Assembly (NCBI RefSeq): GCF_022647665.1
Contig: NZ_CP071872.1
Span: 2,542,001-2,606,000 of the forward strand
Direction: 5' to 3'
DNA from: Streptomyces formicae
Lineage (GTDB): Bacteria > Actinomycetota > Actinomycetes > Streptomycetales > Streptomycetaceae
DNA length: 64,000 bases
The notes under the pieces were generated by a model. It searched no databases, was not told where the DNA came from, and worked only from the letters and a program-made list of their open reading frames with translations. Position numbers and translations under genes: made by a program. Below are positions 36,514-46,232 of this stretch, piece after piece (positions within the stretch are counted from its first letter, which is position 1; every line of letters begins with the position of its first letter).

Positions 36514-37262
36514 TGACGACGAACCCGAAGCCGCGCAGCACGGCATCCGTACGCCTCGACGACCTCATCGAGGCCATCAAGAAGGTGCACAGCGACGCGC
36601 TCGACCAGCTTCAGGACGCGGTGCTCGCCGCGGAGCACCTGGGCGACGTGGCCGACCATCTGATCGGCCACTTCGTGGACCAGGCCCGGCGCTCGGGCGC
36701 GTCCTGGACGGACATCGGCAAGAGCATGGGCGTCACCCGGCAGGCGGCCCAGAAGCGCTTCGTGCCGAAGGAGGACGCGGATCTCGACCCCAGCCAGGGC
36801 TTCAACCGCTACACCCCACGCGCCCGCAGCGCGGTCATGGCCGCGCACAGTGAGGCCAAGGCCGCCGGCAGTGCCGAGGGCCGCCCGGAGCACCTCGTCC
36901 TGGGCCTGCTCGCGGAACCCGACGGCCTGGCCGCCAAGGCGATCATCGCCCAGGGCGTCTCCCTGGACGCCGTGCGCGAGGCCGCGACGGCGGCGCTCCC
37001 CCCGGCGGTCGAGGACGTTCCCGAGCTCGTCCCGTACGGCCCCTCGGCGAAGAAGGTCCTGGAGCTCACCTTCCGCGAGGCCCTGCGCCTCGGTCACAAC
37101 TACATCGGCACCGAGCACATCCTCCTGGCCCTCCTCGAGCACGAGAATGGCGAGGGAGTCCTGAGCGGGCTGGGCATCCGCAAGGACGCGACGGAGGAGG
37201 ACGTGGCGCGCGCGCTGCAATCCGTGCTCGACGCCCAGAAGGCCCGGCCGCCGCAGGAGTAG
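36513..37262 (+). CDS. HTH plus Clp N-terminal domain protein (likely autoregulator)
   Basis: A 249-residue protein without an ATPase domain. Residues about 55-80 (ASWTDIGKSMGVTRQAAQKRF) form a helix-turn-helix. Two Clp-N repeats follow: about 95-150 (YTPRARSAVMAAHSEA, EHLVLGLLAEPDGLAAK) and about 165-235 (YGPSAKKVLELTFREA, GHNYIGTEHILLALLEHENG). Clp-N modules bind substrates or adaptors of ClpC-type chaperones. The protein could thus link protein-quality control to transcription. ATG 36513 is chosen because it lies one base past the expected transcription start of the promoter above; ATG 36501 falls inside the -10. Autoregulation is inferred. Confidence 0.8.
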   Translation: MTTNPKPRSTASVRLDDLIEAIKKVHSDALDQLQDAVLAAEHLGDVADHLIGHFVDQARRSGASWTDIGKSMGVTRQAAQKRFVPKEDADLDPSQGFNRYTPRARSAVMAAHSEAKAAGSAEGRPEHLVLGLLAEPDGLAAKAIIAQGVSLDAVREAATAALPPAVEDVPELVPYGPSAKKVLELTFREALRLGHNYIGTEHILLALLEHENGEGVLSGLGIRKDATEEDVARALQSVLDAQKARPPQE

Positions 37263-37276
37263 GCCCGGGTGGCCGT

Positions 37277-37800
37277 CATGCTGCGGGTGGCTGCGCGACG
37301 CCGGCCGGCGTCGGGTTGAGGCGGGCGAACCCCTCCTGGCGCTGGTAGGGGAAGTAGGGATACGGCGCCGTCCTGCCGCTCGCCGCGTCGAGCCTCGCCA
37401 TCTGGTCCACCGTGAGCGTCCAGCCGGCCGCGCCGAGGTTCTGGCGGAGCTGCTCCTCGTTGCGGGCGCCGATGATGACCCGCTGGAGCAGCCAGTCGAC
37501 GGCGATCTGCGGAACGGCCTAGCCGGTCTCCTCCGCGATCTCGTCGAGGGCGGCGCAGGGCGTCCTCGCACGCGGCGATCAGGCGCGATCGGGAGGTGCC
37601 CGCGTCGCCCGGCCTGTCGCCCATCGGCAGGCCCGTCTTGGTGGACACGATCACCCGGTCCCTGCGGCCCTTGATCGCCGCACCCAGACCTCCTCGGACG
37701 CACCGCCGGAGTAGACGTCAGCGGTGTCGAACATCGTGACCCCGGCGTCGAGGCAGATGTCGACGAGGCGCCGCGCCTCCCGCGTCCGAAGCCACATCAG
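37277..37800 (-). pseudogene. Decayed aldo/keto reductase gene
   Basis: Fragments of an aldo/keto reductase appear in order on the minus strand: [29 protein letters not shown], partly quoted as [14 protein letters not shown]; then after a frameshift near 37682, [18 protein letters not shown]; then after an internal deletion of about 115 codons near 37550, LDEIAEETG, an in-frame TAG (37519-37521), and VDWLLQRVIIGARNEEQLRQ to the end. The N-terminus is missing, and a mobile-element end (37846-37863) lies just beyond. Three independent lesions make this a dead gene. Confidence 0.85.
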
Positions 37801-37845
37801 TGACATCAGCCGCTGCGCGGCGGGCGCTCACTGATCCAGTCTGAC

Positions 37846-37863
37846 CCACCGGACACCCCCTAG
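37846..37863 (-). repeat. Solo mobile-element end next to the decayed reductase
   Basis: Read on the minus strand, CTAGGGGGTGTCCGGTGG is identical to the left end of the insertion at 49392-49603, but nothing further inside matches. It marks the place where the aldo/keto reductase pseudogene loses its 5' part. Confidence 0.65.
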
Positions 37864-37948
37864 TCCCCAGCCGTTGACCGGACCGGCACAAAAAGCGTTT
37901 CATTGCAGGCGAAAGGGGCAATTCGGCTCAAAAGGAGGCGTCTTGTAA

Positions 37949-38407
37949 ATGACCACGCACCCGAGCATCGAGCAACACCCCGACCTGGCCGAGATGCGTG
38001 CCCGCTTCGAACGGGCGACCACGACTCCCCGCGCCCAGGCGATAGAAACCCTGGCCCTGCTCACGGGCCTCTACCTGGCGGCCTCACCATGGATAGCCGG
38101 CTTCAACGGCCTGTCCACGCTGGCCGTGAGCAACCTGATCACCGGCGTCGCGTACGCCCTGTGCATGAGCGGAATCGGCTCGGCGTACGAGCGCACGCAT
38201 TCCATGGCCTGGTGCGCCATAGCCATCGGAGTGTGGACGATCATCTCCCCGTTCGTCGTGTCCGGCAGCGTCGCCACGACGCGCACCGTCGTCAACAACG
38301 TCATCGTCGGAGTCGTGGCGCTCTGCCTCGGCCTGGCCATGGCCGCGATGACCGGCGGCGGACGCCGGGCAGGTGGCGGTGGCGGCCTGCGGTACGGAGA
38401 GCGCTGA
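37949..38407 (+). CDS. SPW-repeat membrane protein
   Basis: A 152-residue protein with four membrane helices and the two SPW motifs of the family: AASPWIAGFNGLS and ISPFVVSG (the second with F for W). The function of SPW proteins is unknown. AGGAGG lies upstream, followed by CGTCTTGTAA and the ATG. The C-terminus is Gly/Arg-rich. It ends before a strong terminator shared with the convergent phosphatase gene. Confidence 0.82.
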   Translation: MTTHPSIEQHPDLAEMRARFERATTTPRAQAIETLALLTGLYLAASPWIAGFNGLSTLAVSNLITGVAYALCMSGIGSAYERTHSMAWCAIAIGVWTIISPFVVSGSVATTRTVVNNVIVGVVALCLGLAMAAMTGGGRRAGGGGGLRYGER

Positions 38408-38468
38408 GGCGCCCGTCGTCCCGGGGCGACGCCCCGCGGACGAGCCCAGTCCCTTACCCGCGAACCAC

Positions 38469-38505
38469 GGAAGGGCCCCGACCCTCGCACGGCCGGGGCC
38501 CTTCC
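38469..38505. terminator. Bidirectional terminator hairpin
   Basis: GGAAGGGCCCCG (38469-38480) pairs perfectly with CGGGGCCCTTCC (38494-38505) around a 13-base loop. It lies between the stops of the convergent SPW and phosphatase genes and would serve both. Confidence 0.75.
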
Positions 38506-38571
38506 CCGTGCGCCCCGGCCGCGCGTGCGGCCTCCCGGCGCAGGTGCCGCCGGGGCGGCCGGGGTGGCCGG

Positions 38572-40656
38572 TCAGCCGCTCACACACGCGATCAGCAGGG
38601 CGACGTCGTCCTGCCCCGTCCCCGGGCGCAGGGACTCCAGCAGCCGGTCGCACGTCTCCTCCAGCCCCGGACGCGGGTGGTCCAGCAGCCCGAGTAGCAC
38701 GTCGAGGCGGACATCGATGTCCTGGTCCCGGGTCTCGACCAGCCCGTCCGTGTAGAGCACCAGCCGGTCGCCCGGGTTGAGATCGACGGTGACGGCCCGG
38801 AACGCCACCCCGCCGACGCCGAGCGGGGCGCCGGTGGGCAGTTCCAGCAGCCGGGGGCGGCGGCCGGGCCGTACCAGCACCGGCGGCAGATGGCCGGCGG
38901 TGGCGATGGTGCACTGCGCCTGATGGGGGTCGTACAGCGCGTACAGGCAGGTGGCGATGTGCGACTCGAGGCCGATCGTGATCGCGTCGAGATGGCGCAG
39001 CACCTGCGCGGGGTCGAGGTCGAGCGCCGACAGGGTCCGGGTCGCGGTGCGCAACTGGCCCATGGCGGTCGCGGCCTTGATGCCGCTGCCCATCACATCG
39101 CCCACCACCAGCGCTGTCCGGTCCCCGCTGAGCGGCAGGATGTCGTACCAGTCGCCGCCCACCTCGCCCGCCGCACCGGCCGGCTGGTAGCGGGCCGCGA
39201 CCTCCAGGCCCGTCACGTTCGGCGGCGGCTGCTGGGGCAGCAGGCTGCGCTGGAGCGTGAGGGCGGTGTCACGCTGCTGCTGGTACCAGCGGGCGTTGTC
39301 GATGCACACGGCCGCCCTGGCGGCCAGTTCCGAGGCCAGCAGGACGTCGTCGGCGTCGAACGGCAGCGGATTGCGGAACCGCTTGAGGTCCAGGGCGCCG
39401 AGCACCTCACCCCGCGCGATCAGCGGCACTGCCAGGTACGAATGGACGCCGGCCTCGGCCAGCAGTACGGCGGCTTCGGCGTCGCGCGCGATGTCCGGCA
39501 GGTCCGCCTCGCCCACCTGAGGGACGACGACCGGCCGGCCGGTCCGCACACACTGCGTGACCAGGCGCTCCGCGTCGTACCGCGCGACCTCGCCGGGCGG
39601 GTCGGCCGCCCGCACCGCGGGCGTCGGGTGGGCCGCCGAGACGGCGAGCGCCCGGAAGACCGCGGTGCCGCCGGCCGGGATCTCCTCGCGCCGGCCCTGG
39701 ACGGCCGAGTCCAGGACGTCCACGGCGGCGATGTCGGCGAGCTCGGGCACGGCGACATCGGCCAGCTCCCGGGCGGTCACCCGCAGGTCGAGAGTGGTTC
39801 CGATGCGCACCGACGCGTCGGCGACCAGACTGAGCCGGTGCCGCGCCCGTTCCGCCTCCATCGCCGACTGGTGCCGGTCGGTGACGTCCACGACCGAGGC
39901 CGCGACGCCCAGGATCCGCCCGCTCGGGTCCTCCAGCCGGTACAGCGACACCGACCAGGCCCGCTCGGACTCCGGGTCGGCCGGGGTCCGGCCGACGACC
40001 TGCCGGTCCACCAGCGGTGCGCCCGTCTCCAGGACCTTGCGCATCGCACTCTCGATGGCCGCGTCGTGCCGGAACGGCACCGTCCCGACCGCCGGCCGGC
40101 CGATCTGCTGAACCGCCGGGACCCCGTTGATCCGTTCGAGTGCGGCGTTGACCGCGACATAGCGGAGCTCGCCGTCGAGCACGGCGAGTCCGATGGGGGA
40201 CTGGTCCACGAGCCGTACGGAAAGCGCCAGGTCCCGCTCCACGCGGCGCAGCGTCGCCTGCTCGGTGGCCAGGCCCAGCGCGTAGAAGCCGCCGTGCTCG
40301 TCCTGGAGCCGCATGTTGCGCATCTCCAGCAGCCGCATGTCGCCGTCCTTGTGGCGGACGGGAAAGACGCCCGCCCAGCTCTCACCGCTGCCCATGACCC
40401 GTGTGAACAGCCCGATCACCAGGTCGAGGTGCTCGTCGGCGACCAGCAGCTGCGCCGCGTACTGCCCCAGCGCCTCCTGTGCCGTGTAGCCGAGGAGTTC
40501 CTCGGCCGCCGGGCTCCACAGCGCTATCCGGCCCTGGTCGTCGAGGACCACGGCTGCCATCCGCAGGACGTCCAGCAGACCGCCCGGCGGGGCAGGCCCG
40601 AACTCCACCTGACCGGCCGTGGCCGGACCGGGGGAGAACGCGTCCGTGCCACTCAT
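38572..40656 (-). CDS. SpoIIE-type PP2C phosphatase with two PAS and one GAF domain
   Basis: A 694-residue protein. PAS 1 covers about residues 25-130 (AAVVLDDQGRIALWSPAAEEL), PAS 2 about 145-265 (SPIGLAVLDGELRYVAVNAAL) and GAF about 285-450. The C-terminal phosphatase has EVGGDWYDILP, VVGDVMGSG, ATAGHLPPVLV, LVLYTDGLVE and GQDDVALLIACV. It fits the large Streptomyces group that senses redox, light or ligands and acts on anti-sigma antagonists; the signal is unknown. ATG 40656 is preferred over TTG 40662; a GGGAGGAG site lies upstream. Confidence 0.88.
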   Translation of the reverse strand: MSGTDAFSPGPATAGQVEFGPAPPGGLLDVLRMAAVVLDDQGRIALWSPAAEELLGYTAQEALGQYAAQLLVADEHLDLVIGLFTRVMGSGESWAGVFPVRHKDGDMRLLEMRNMRLQDEHGGFYALGLATEQATLRRVERDLALSVRLVDQSPIGLAVLDGELRYVAVNAALERINGVPAVQQIGRPAVGTVPFRHDAAIESAMRKVLETGAPLVDRQVVGRTPADPESERAWSVSLYRLEDPSGRILGVAASVVDVTDRHQSAMEAERARHRLSLVADASVRIGTTLDLRVTARELADVAVPELADIAAVDVLDSAVQGRREEIPAGGTAVFRALAVSAAHPTPAVRAADPPGEVARYDAERLVTQCVRTGRPVVVPQVGEADLPDIARDAEAAVLLAEAGVHSYLAVPLIARGEVLGALDLKRFRNPLPFDADDVLLASELAARAAVCIDNARWYQQQRDTALTLQRSLLPQQPPPNVTGLEVAARYQPAGAAGEVGGDWYDILPLSGDRTALVVGDVMGSGIKAATAMGQLRTATRTLSALDLDPAQVLRHLDAITIGLESHIATCLYALYDPHQAQCTIATAGHLPPVLVRPGRRPRLLELPTGAPLGVGGVAFRAVTVDLNPGDRLVLYTDGLVETRDQDIDVRLDVLLGLLDHPRPGLEETCDRLLESLRPGTGQDDVALLIACVSG

Positions 40657-40872
40657 TCCCAAGCAGCTCCTCCCGCCGCCGTCACGGCGTACTCATGCCC
40701 GCCGTGCCCGCCCCACCGGACCCGCGCGCGTTCCATACTCCCTCCGTGACCATGGACACGCACCCCCCGCGCACCGGTCCGTCCGCATGGCCGTTACGGA
40801 GCGTGCGACCGGCGCAGCAGTAGTGCGGCTCGCGCTATGTTGAGCACGCACGGGACAAGAAGGAGGCCGGCG

Positions 40873-41796
40873 GTGCCATCAGGGCAGCAGGCGCGCGCAC
40901 AGGCCTCTGCGATCACGCCGGGGCGGCAGTCCCCGGACCTGGAGCCGTCGCCCGCGGAGAAGGTCCGCTCGCTGTTCGGCGGCCACCGCCTCTCACCCGG
41001 ACAGCGGCGCATCGCGCAGTACATCACCGACCACCTCACCGAGGCCGCGTTCCTGTCCATCACGGATCTCGCGGACCGCGTGGGCGTCAGTCAGCCGTCC
41101 GTGACGCGGTTCGCGTCGTCCCTCGGTTTCAGCGGGTACCCGGCGCTGCGCGAAGCACTCCAGCCCATCGCGCTCAGCGCGCTCGCCGGCGCCCCCGACG
41201 CCGGGGCGGAGCTGCGCCGCAACGAGCTCCAGGCCGCCGTCGACGCCGAGATCGGCAACCTGGAGAGCCTGCGCCGGGTCTTCGCGGACACCGACCAGGT
41301 CCTGGACGTCGGCCGTGAACTGGCCCGCTCGGTCCCGCTGACCGTCCTCGGCCTGCGCATCTCCGCCTCGCTCGCGGAGTACTTCGCGTACGGGGCGCGC
41401 CGGATCCACCCGGATGTACGCCTGGTCTCCCGCGGCGGCAGCGTGGCGTACGACGCACTGCTCCAGTCGCGGGAGGCGGGCGGCAGCTGGGTGCTGGCCT
41501 TCGCGATGCCCCGGCACGCGAAGGAGACCCTGGCGGCTGTGCGGGCCGCGCGCAGCACGGGTCTGCGCGTCGCCCTCATCACCGACCGCACGCTCGGCCC
41601 GCTGGTCGACGAGGCCGACCTGACGCTGAGCGCCGGCACCGGCTCCCGCCTCGTCTTCGACTCGTACGCGGCGCCGGGTGTGCTGTCCGCCGCCATCCTC
41701 CAGGCGATGGCGGACGCCGACCCCGAGCGCACGCAGCAGCGCCTGGAGAAGTACGAGCAGGCCGCGGAGCAGCACGACTTCTTTCTCGACCACTGA
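40873..41796 (+). CDS. MurR/RpiR-family transcriptional regulator
   Basis: A 307-residue regulator. The N-terminal HTH_6 spans about residues 35-105 (LSPGQRRIAQYITDHLTEAAF, ITDLADRVGVSQPSVTRFASSLGF). The C-terminal SIS domain that senses phosphosugars spans about 135-265 (LTVLGLRISASLAEYFAYG, VLAFAMPRHAKETLAAV). GTG 40873 with AGGAGG upstream was chosen over ATG 40837. A palindrome of the kind bound by this family (GAAATTTTTC type) lies 105 bp after its stop. The genes it controls are not evident: no sugar-phosphate gene is adjacent. Confidence 0.85.
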   Translation: MPSGQQARAQASAITPGRQSPDLEPSPAEKVRSLFGGHRLSPGQRRIAQYITDHLTEAAFLSITDLADRVGVSQPSVTRFASSLGFSGYPALREALQPIALSALAGAPDAGAELRRNELQAAVDAEIGNLESLRRVFADTDQVLDVGRELARSVPLTVLGLRISASLAEYFAYGARRIHPDVRLVSRGGSVAYDALLQSREAGGSWVLAFAMPRHAKETLAAVRAARSTGLRVALITDRTLGPLVDEADLTLSAGTGSRLVFDSYAAPGVLSAAILQAMADADPERTQQRLEKYEQAAEQHDFFLDH

Positions 41797-41897
41797 CCGA
41801 TCTGCTGACCCATCTCTGCCCGACTGCCGACCGACTGCCGACCGGCTCCCGGAGTACCGGCGCGCTGCCACGCAGTGGGGTTCCCCTGTCACGCAAC

Positions 41898-41917
41898 GGA
41901 ATGAAATTTTTCATACC
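41898..41917. promoter_or_regulatory. AT-rich palindrome, candidate RpiR-family operator
   Basis: GGAATGAAATTTTTCATACC is a 20-base near-perfect palindrome with core ATGAAA/TTTCAT. It stands out in an otherwise very GC-rich neighbourhood; the AT-rich patch runs on to about 41950. RpiR-family regulators bind sites with GAAA/TTTC half-sites, and an RpiR gene ends 100 bp upstream. What it controls is unclear, since the next gene on either strand in a suitable direction is mutA at 42172. Confidence 0.6.
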
Positions 41918-42030
41918 CTTGCTTACTTGGCGGTATATTTGTTTACTGCACTGGCACCCGGACGACATTCCTCCTCGTCGGATCCACGGTGTTCTCGGCG
42001 GGCGCTCCGCTCCCCTCGGGGCGCCCGCCC

Positions 42031-42068
42031 CCGGCGGTCCCGGCCGGCCCCTGGGCCGGGACCGCCGG
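42031..42068. terminator. Perfect 15-bp stem hairpin upstream of mutA
   Basis: CCGGCGGTCCCGGCC (42031-42045) pairs with GGCCGGGACCGCCGG (42054-42068) around eight bases. A second, weaker hairpin precedes it (GGCGGGCGC about 41997-42005 with GCGCCCGCC). The 375-bp gap 41797-42171 therefore holds a palindrome, an AT-rich patch, these hairpins and the mutA promoter region, but no supported gene. Confidence 0.7.
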
Positions 42069-42171
42069 AAGGTCCGCCTCCCCCTCCCGGACCGTCTCCC
42101 GGCCGGAGAGAGGGCTAGATCACAAGGGCCTCCTCTGCTGCTCATCCGTGTGGCTGGCCTAGCATCCGAGC

Positions 42172-44037
42172 ATGACGGTTCTCCCCGATGACGGGCTCTC
42201 GCTCGCTGCCGAATTCCCGGACGCCGCCCATGAGGAGTGGCAGCGCCTCGTGGCAGGCGTGCTGCGCAAGTCGGGCAAGGACGTGTCCGGCGCGGCCGCG
42301 GAGGATGCACTGGCGACCGCGCTCGACGACGGGCTCGCCGCCCGCCCCCTCTACACCGCGCGTGACTCCGCGCCCGGCACGGGATACCCCGGGTTCGCCC
42401 CCTACGTACGCGGCAGCAGGCCGCTGGGCGGCTGGGACGTACGCCAGCGCCACGAGCGCCCCGAGCCCGGACGCACCAACGAGGCCGTGCTCGCCGACCT
42501 GGAGAACGGGGTCACTTCGCTGTGGCTGACCGTGGGCGGCCCCGGCGTGCCCGTCACCGGCCTGGCCCGGGCCCTCGACGGCGTCTACCTCGACCTGGCG
42601 GCCGTGGTGCTCGACGCGGGCGGTGAAACGCCCGCCGCGGCGCGCGAGTTGCTCCGGCTGTACGAGGAGCGGGGCGTCCCCCGCGACACGGCGCACGGCA
42701 ATCTCGGCGCGGACCCGCTGGGCCTCGCCGCCCGCACCGGCGCGACGGCGGACCCGGCGACGGACGCGTACCTGGCCGAAGCAGCCGACCTGGCCCGGCG
42801 CTGCCACGACGGCTACCCGGGGCTGCGCGCCCTCACCGTCGACGCGCTGCCGTACCACGAGGCCGGCGCCTCCGCCGCCCAGGAGCTGGGCACCTCGCTC
42901 GCGACCGGCGTGGCGTACCTGCGCACGCTGACCGGGGCCGGGCTGACGCTCGGCGGGGCCTTCGGCCAGCTGGAGTTCCGCTACGCGGCCACCGCCGACC
43001 AGTTCCTCACCATCGCCAAACTCCGGGCCGCCCGCCGCCTGTGGGCCCGCGTCGCCGAGGCCGCCGGCGCCCCGGAGAGCGGCGCCCAGCGCCAGCACGC
43101 CGTCACCTCGACGGTGATGATGACCCGCCGCGACCCGTACGTGAACATGCTGCGCACCACCCTCGCCACCCTGGGCGCCGGGGTGGGCGGCGCGGACGCC
43201 GTGACCGTCCTGCCCTTCGACCACGAGCTGGGCCTGCCCGACGCCTTCGCCCGCCGGATCGCGCGCAACACCTCGTCGATCCTGCTGGAGGAGTCCCACC
43301 TCGGCCGGGTCGTGGACCCGGCCGGCGGTTCCTGGTACGTGGAGCGGCTCACCGCCGAACTCGCCGACGCCGCATGGGCGTTCTTCCAGGAGCTGGAGCG
43401 GGCCGGCGGCCAGCAGGCGGCCCTGCGCTCCGGACTCGTCGGCGACCGGATCGCCGCCACCTGGAAGGAGCGCGGCAAGCGGCTCGCCACCCGGCGCGAA
43501 CCCGTCACCGGCGTCAGCGAATTCCCGCACCTGGCCGAGAAGCCCGTCGAGCGCGAGCCCGCACCCGAAGCCCCCCGGTACGAGGGCGGCCTGCCCCGGG
43601 TCCGCCGCGACGAGGCGTACGAAGCCCTGCGCGCCCGCTCCGACGCCCACCTGGCCGCCACCGGTACCCGGCCGCGCGTCTTCATCGCGGCGCTCGGCCC
43701 GGCCTCCGCACACACCGCGCGCACCGCCTTCGCGTCCAACCTCTTCCAGGCGGGAGGCGTGGAACCGGTGCACGACCCCGAGAGCGTGGACGCCGCCACG
43801 GCCGCCGACGCCTTCGCCCGCAGCGGCGCCACCGTCGCCTGCCTCTGCTCCAGCGACGCGCTGTACGAGGCGCAGGCCGAGGAAGTCGCCAAGGCGCTGA
43901 AGTCGGCGGGCGCCGACCAGGTCTTCCTGGCGGGCCGCCCCGGTGAGCGCGCCGGAGTCGACGCGTACGTCTTCGCGGGCTGCGATGCCGTGGCCGTCCT
44001 GTCCTCCGTCCTCGACCGCATGGGAGTTGCGGCGTGA
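42172..44037 (+). CDS. mutA: Methylmalonyl-CoA mutase small subunit
   Basis: A 621-residue subunit of the adenosylcobalamin-dependent mutase that interconverts succinyl-CoA and (R)-methylmalonyl-CoA. It keeps the barrel features [38 protein letters not shown] and [13 protein letters not shown]. Its C-terminal cobalamin-like domain ([18 protein letters not shown]) lacks the DxHxxG histidine motif, as is normal for the non-catalytic small chain. The stop overlaps the mutB start. In Streptomyces the enzyme supplies methylmalonyl-CoA for polyketides and processes propionyl-CoA. Confidence 0.92.
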   Translation: MTVLPDDGLSLAAEFPDAAHEEWQRLVAGVLRKSGKDVSGAAAEDALATALDDGLAARPLYTARDSAPGTGYPGFAPYVRGSRPLGGWDVRQRHERPEPGRTNEAVLADLENGVTSLWLTVGGPGVPVTGLARALDGVYLDLAAVVLDAGGETPAAARELLRLYEERGVPRDTAHGNLGADPLGLAARTGATADPATDAYLAEAADLARRCHDGYPGLRALTVDALPYHEAGASAAQELGTSLATGVAYLRTLTGAGLTLGGAFGQLEFRYAATADQFLTIAKLRAARRLWARVAEAAGAPESGAQRQHAVTSTVMMTRRDPYVNMLRTTLATLGAGVGGADAVTVLPFDHELGLPDAFARRIARNTSSILLEESHLGRVVDPAGGSWYVERLTAELADAAWAFFQELERAGGQQAALRSGLVGDRIAATWKERGKRLATRREPVTGVSEFPHLAEKPVEREPAPEAPRYEGGLPRVRRDEAYEALRARSDAHLAATGTRPRVFIAALGPASAHTARTAFASNLFQAGGVEPVHDPESVDAATAADAFARSGATVACLCSSDALYEAQAEEVAKALKSAGADQVFLAGRPGERAGVDAYVFAGCDAVAVLSSVLDRMGVAA

Positions 44038-46226
44038 TGCAGATCCCCGACTTCTCCGAGATCCCCCTGGACCCCGGCACCCCGCCCGCGGCCGCCACCG
44101 AGGAGCAGTGGCGCGCGGCCGTGAAGGAGACGACCGGCAGCAGCGCCGACGCCCTGCTCTGGGAGACCCCGGAAGGCATCGGCGTCAAGCCGCTGTACAC
44201 CGGACGCGACCTGGAGGGCCTCGACTTCCTGGACACGTACCCGGGCATCGCCCCGTACCTGCGCGGCCCGTACCCGACGATGTACGTCAACCAGCCCTGG
44301 ACGATCCGCCAGTACGCCGGCTTCTCCACGGCCGAGGAGTCGAACGCCTTCTACCGGCGCAACCTCGCCGCCGGGCAGAAGGGCCTGTCGGTCGCGTTCG
44401 ACCTGCCCACCCACCGCGGTTACGACAGCGACCACCCGCGCGTCACCGGCGACGTCGGCATGGCGGGCGTCGCCATCGACTCCATCTACGACATGCGGCA
44501 GCTCTTCGACGGCATCCCGCTCGACCGCATGACCGTGTCGATGACGATGAACGGCGCCGTCCTGCCCGTCCTCGCCCTCTACATCGTGGCCGCCGAGGAA
44601 CAGGGCGTACCGCCCGAGAAGCTGGCCGGGACCATCCAGAACGACATCCTCAAGGAGTTCATGGTCCGCAACACCTACATCTATCCGCCGGGGCCCTCGA
44701 TGCGGATCATCTCCGACATCTTCGCGTACACCTCGCAGAAGATGCCGCGCTACAACTCCATCTCCATCTCCGGCTACCACATCCAGGAGGCCGGGGCCAC
44801 GGCCGACCTGGAGCTGGCGTACACGCTCGCCGACGGCGTCGAGTACCTGCGGGCCGGGCAGGAGGCCGGGCTGGACGTGGACGCCTTCGCGCCGCGGCTG
44901 TCCTTCTTCTGGGCGATCGGCATGAACTTCTTCATGGAGATCGCCAAGCTGCGTGCCGCCCGGCTGCTGTGGGCCAAGCTGGTCAGGCAGTTCGACCCGA
45001 AGAACGCCAAGTCGCTGTCGCTGCGCACCCATTCGCAGACCTCCGGCTGGTCGCTCACCGCCCAGGACGTCTTCAACAACGTCACGCGCACATGCGTGGA
45101 GGCGATGGCGGCCACCCAGGGCCACACCCAGTCGCTGCACACCAACGCCCTCGACGAGGCGCTCGCCCTGCCCACCGACTTCTCCGCCCGCATCGCCCGC
45201 AACACCCAGCTGCTGCTCCAGCAGGAGTCGGGCACCTGCCGGGTGATCGACCCCTGGGGCGGCAGCGCGTACGTCGAGAGGCTCACCTACGACCTCGCGC
45301 GCCGTGCCTGGCAGCACATCCAGGAGGTCGAGGCGGCCGGCGGCATGGCCCAGGCCATCGACGCGGGCATCCCGAAGCTGCGCGTGGAGGAGGCCGCTGC
45401 CCGCACCCAGGCCCGGATCGACTCCGGCCGCCAGCCGGTGATCGGCGTCAACAAGTACCGCGTCGAGACCGACGAGCAGATCGAGGTCCTGAAGGTCGAC
45501 AACTCCTCCGTCCGCGCCCAGCAGATCGCCAAGCTGCGGCGGCTGCGCGAGGAGCGCGACGACACCGCCTGCCAGGACGCGCTGAGCGCGCTGACCCGGG
45601 CCGCCGGGGGCACCGGCAACCTGTTGGAACTGGCGGTGAACGCCGCCCGCGCCAAGGCGACCGTCGGCGAGATCTCCGACGCCCTGGAGAAGGTGTACGG
45701 GCGGCACGCGGGCCAGATCCGTACGATCTCCGGCGTGTACCGCAACGAGGCAGGGGAGTCTCCGTCCGTGGACCGCACCAGGAGCCTGGTCGACCGCTTC
45801 GAGGAGGCGGAGGGCCGCCGTCCGCGCATCCTCGTCGCCAAGATGGGCCAGGACGGGCACGACCGCGGCCAGAAGGTGATCGCCACCGCCTTCGCCGACC
45901 TCGGCTTCGACGTGGACGTCGGCCCGCTGTTCCAGACCCCCGCCGAGGTCGCCCGGCAGGCGGTCGAGGCGGACGTCCACGTCGTGGGTGTGTCCTCGCT
46001 GGCGGCAGGCCATCTGACCCTCGTCCCCGCGCTGCGCGAGCAGCTCGCGGAGGAGGGCCGCGACGACATCATGATCGTCGTGGGCGGCGTCATCCCGCCG
46101 CAGGACGTCCCGACCCTGCTGGAGATGGGCGCGACAGCGGTCTTCCCGCCCGGCACGGTCATCCCCGACGCGGCCCACGACCTGGTCGAGCGGCTCGCCG
46201 CGGCGCTGGGCCACGAGGGCTTGTAG
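44034..46226 (+). CDS. mutB: Methylmalonyl-CoA mutase large (catalytic) subunit
   Basis: A 730-residue catalytic chain. The barrel contains the substrate region [19 protein letters not shown] and [19 protein letters not shown], then [15 protein letters not shown]. The C-terminal B12 domain has the cobalt-ligand motif DGHDRGQK and the following SSLAAGH and [11 protein letters not shown] 44034 overlaps the mutA stop (GTGATG); ATG 44037 is nearly as good. The subunit pairs with MutA, and the downstream MeaB protects and reloads its cofactor. Confidence 0.95.
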   Translation: MMQIPDFSEIPLDPGTPPAAATEEQWRAAVKETTGSSADALLWETPEGIGVKPLYTGRDLEGLDFLDTYPGIAPYLRGPYPTMYVNQPWTIRQYAGFSTAEESNAFYRRNLAAGQKGLSVAFDLPTHRGYDSDHPRVTGDVGMAGVAIDSIYDMRQLFDGIPLDRMTVSMTMNGAVLPVLALYIVAAEEQGVPPEKLAGTIQNDILKEFMVRNTYIYPPGPSMRIISDIFAYTSQKMPRYNSISISGYHIQEAGATADLELAYTLADGVEYLRAGQEAGLDVDAFAPRLSFFWAIGMNFFMEIAKLRAARLLWAKLVRQFDPKNAKSLSLRTHSQTSGWSLTAQDVFNNVTRTCVEAMAATQGHTQSLHTNALDEALALPTDFSARIARNTQLLLQQESGTCRVIDPWGGSAYVERLTYDLARRAWQHIQEVEAAGGMAQAIDAGIPKLRVEEAAARTQARIDSGRQPVIGVNKYRVETDEQIEVLKVDNSSVRAQQIAKLRRLREERDDTACQDALSALTRAAGGTGNLLELAVNAARAKATVGEISDALEKVYGRHAGQIRTISGVYRNEAGESPSVDRTRSLVDRFEEAEGRRPRILVAKMGQDGHDRGQKVIATAFADLGFDVDVGPLFQTPAEVARQAVEADVHVVGVSSLAAGHLTLVPALREQLAEEGRDDIMIVVGGVIPPQDVPTLLEMGATAVFPPGTVIPDAAHDLVERLAAALGHEGL

Positions 46227-46232
46227 CCACCC

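Noticed and set aside
41901..42191. A 96-codon frame starting within the AT-rich palindrome (MKFFIPLLTWRY)
   Set aside because: It has no ribosome site, its codon use changes to Pro/Arg-rich noise after 20 codons, and it runs through the hairpin and into mutA.
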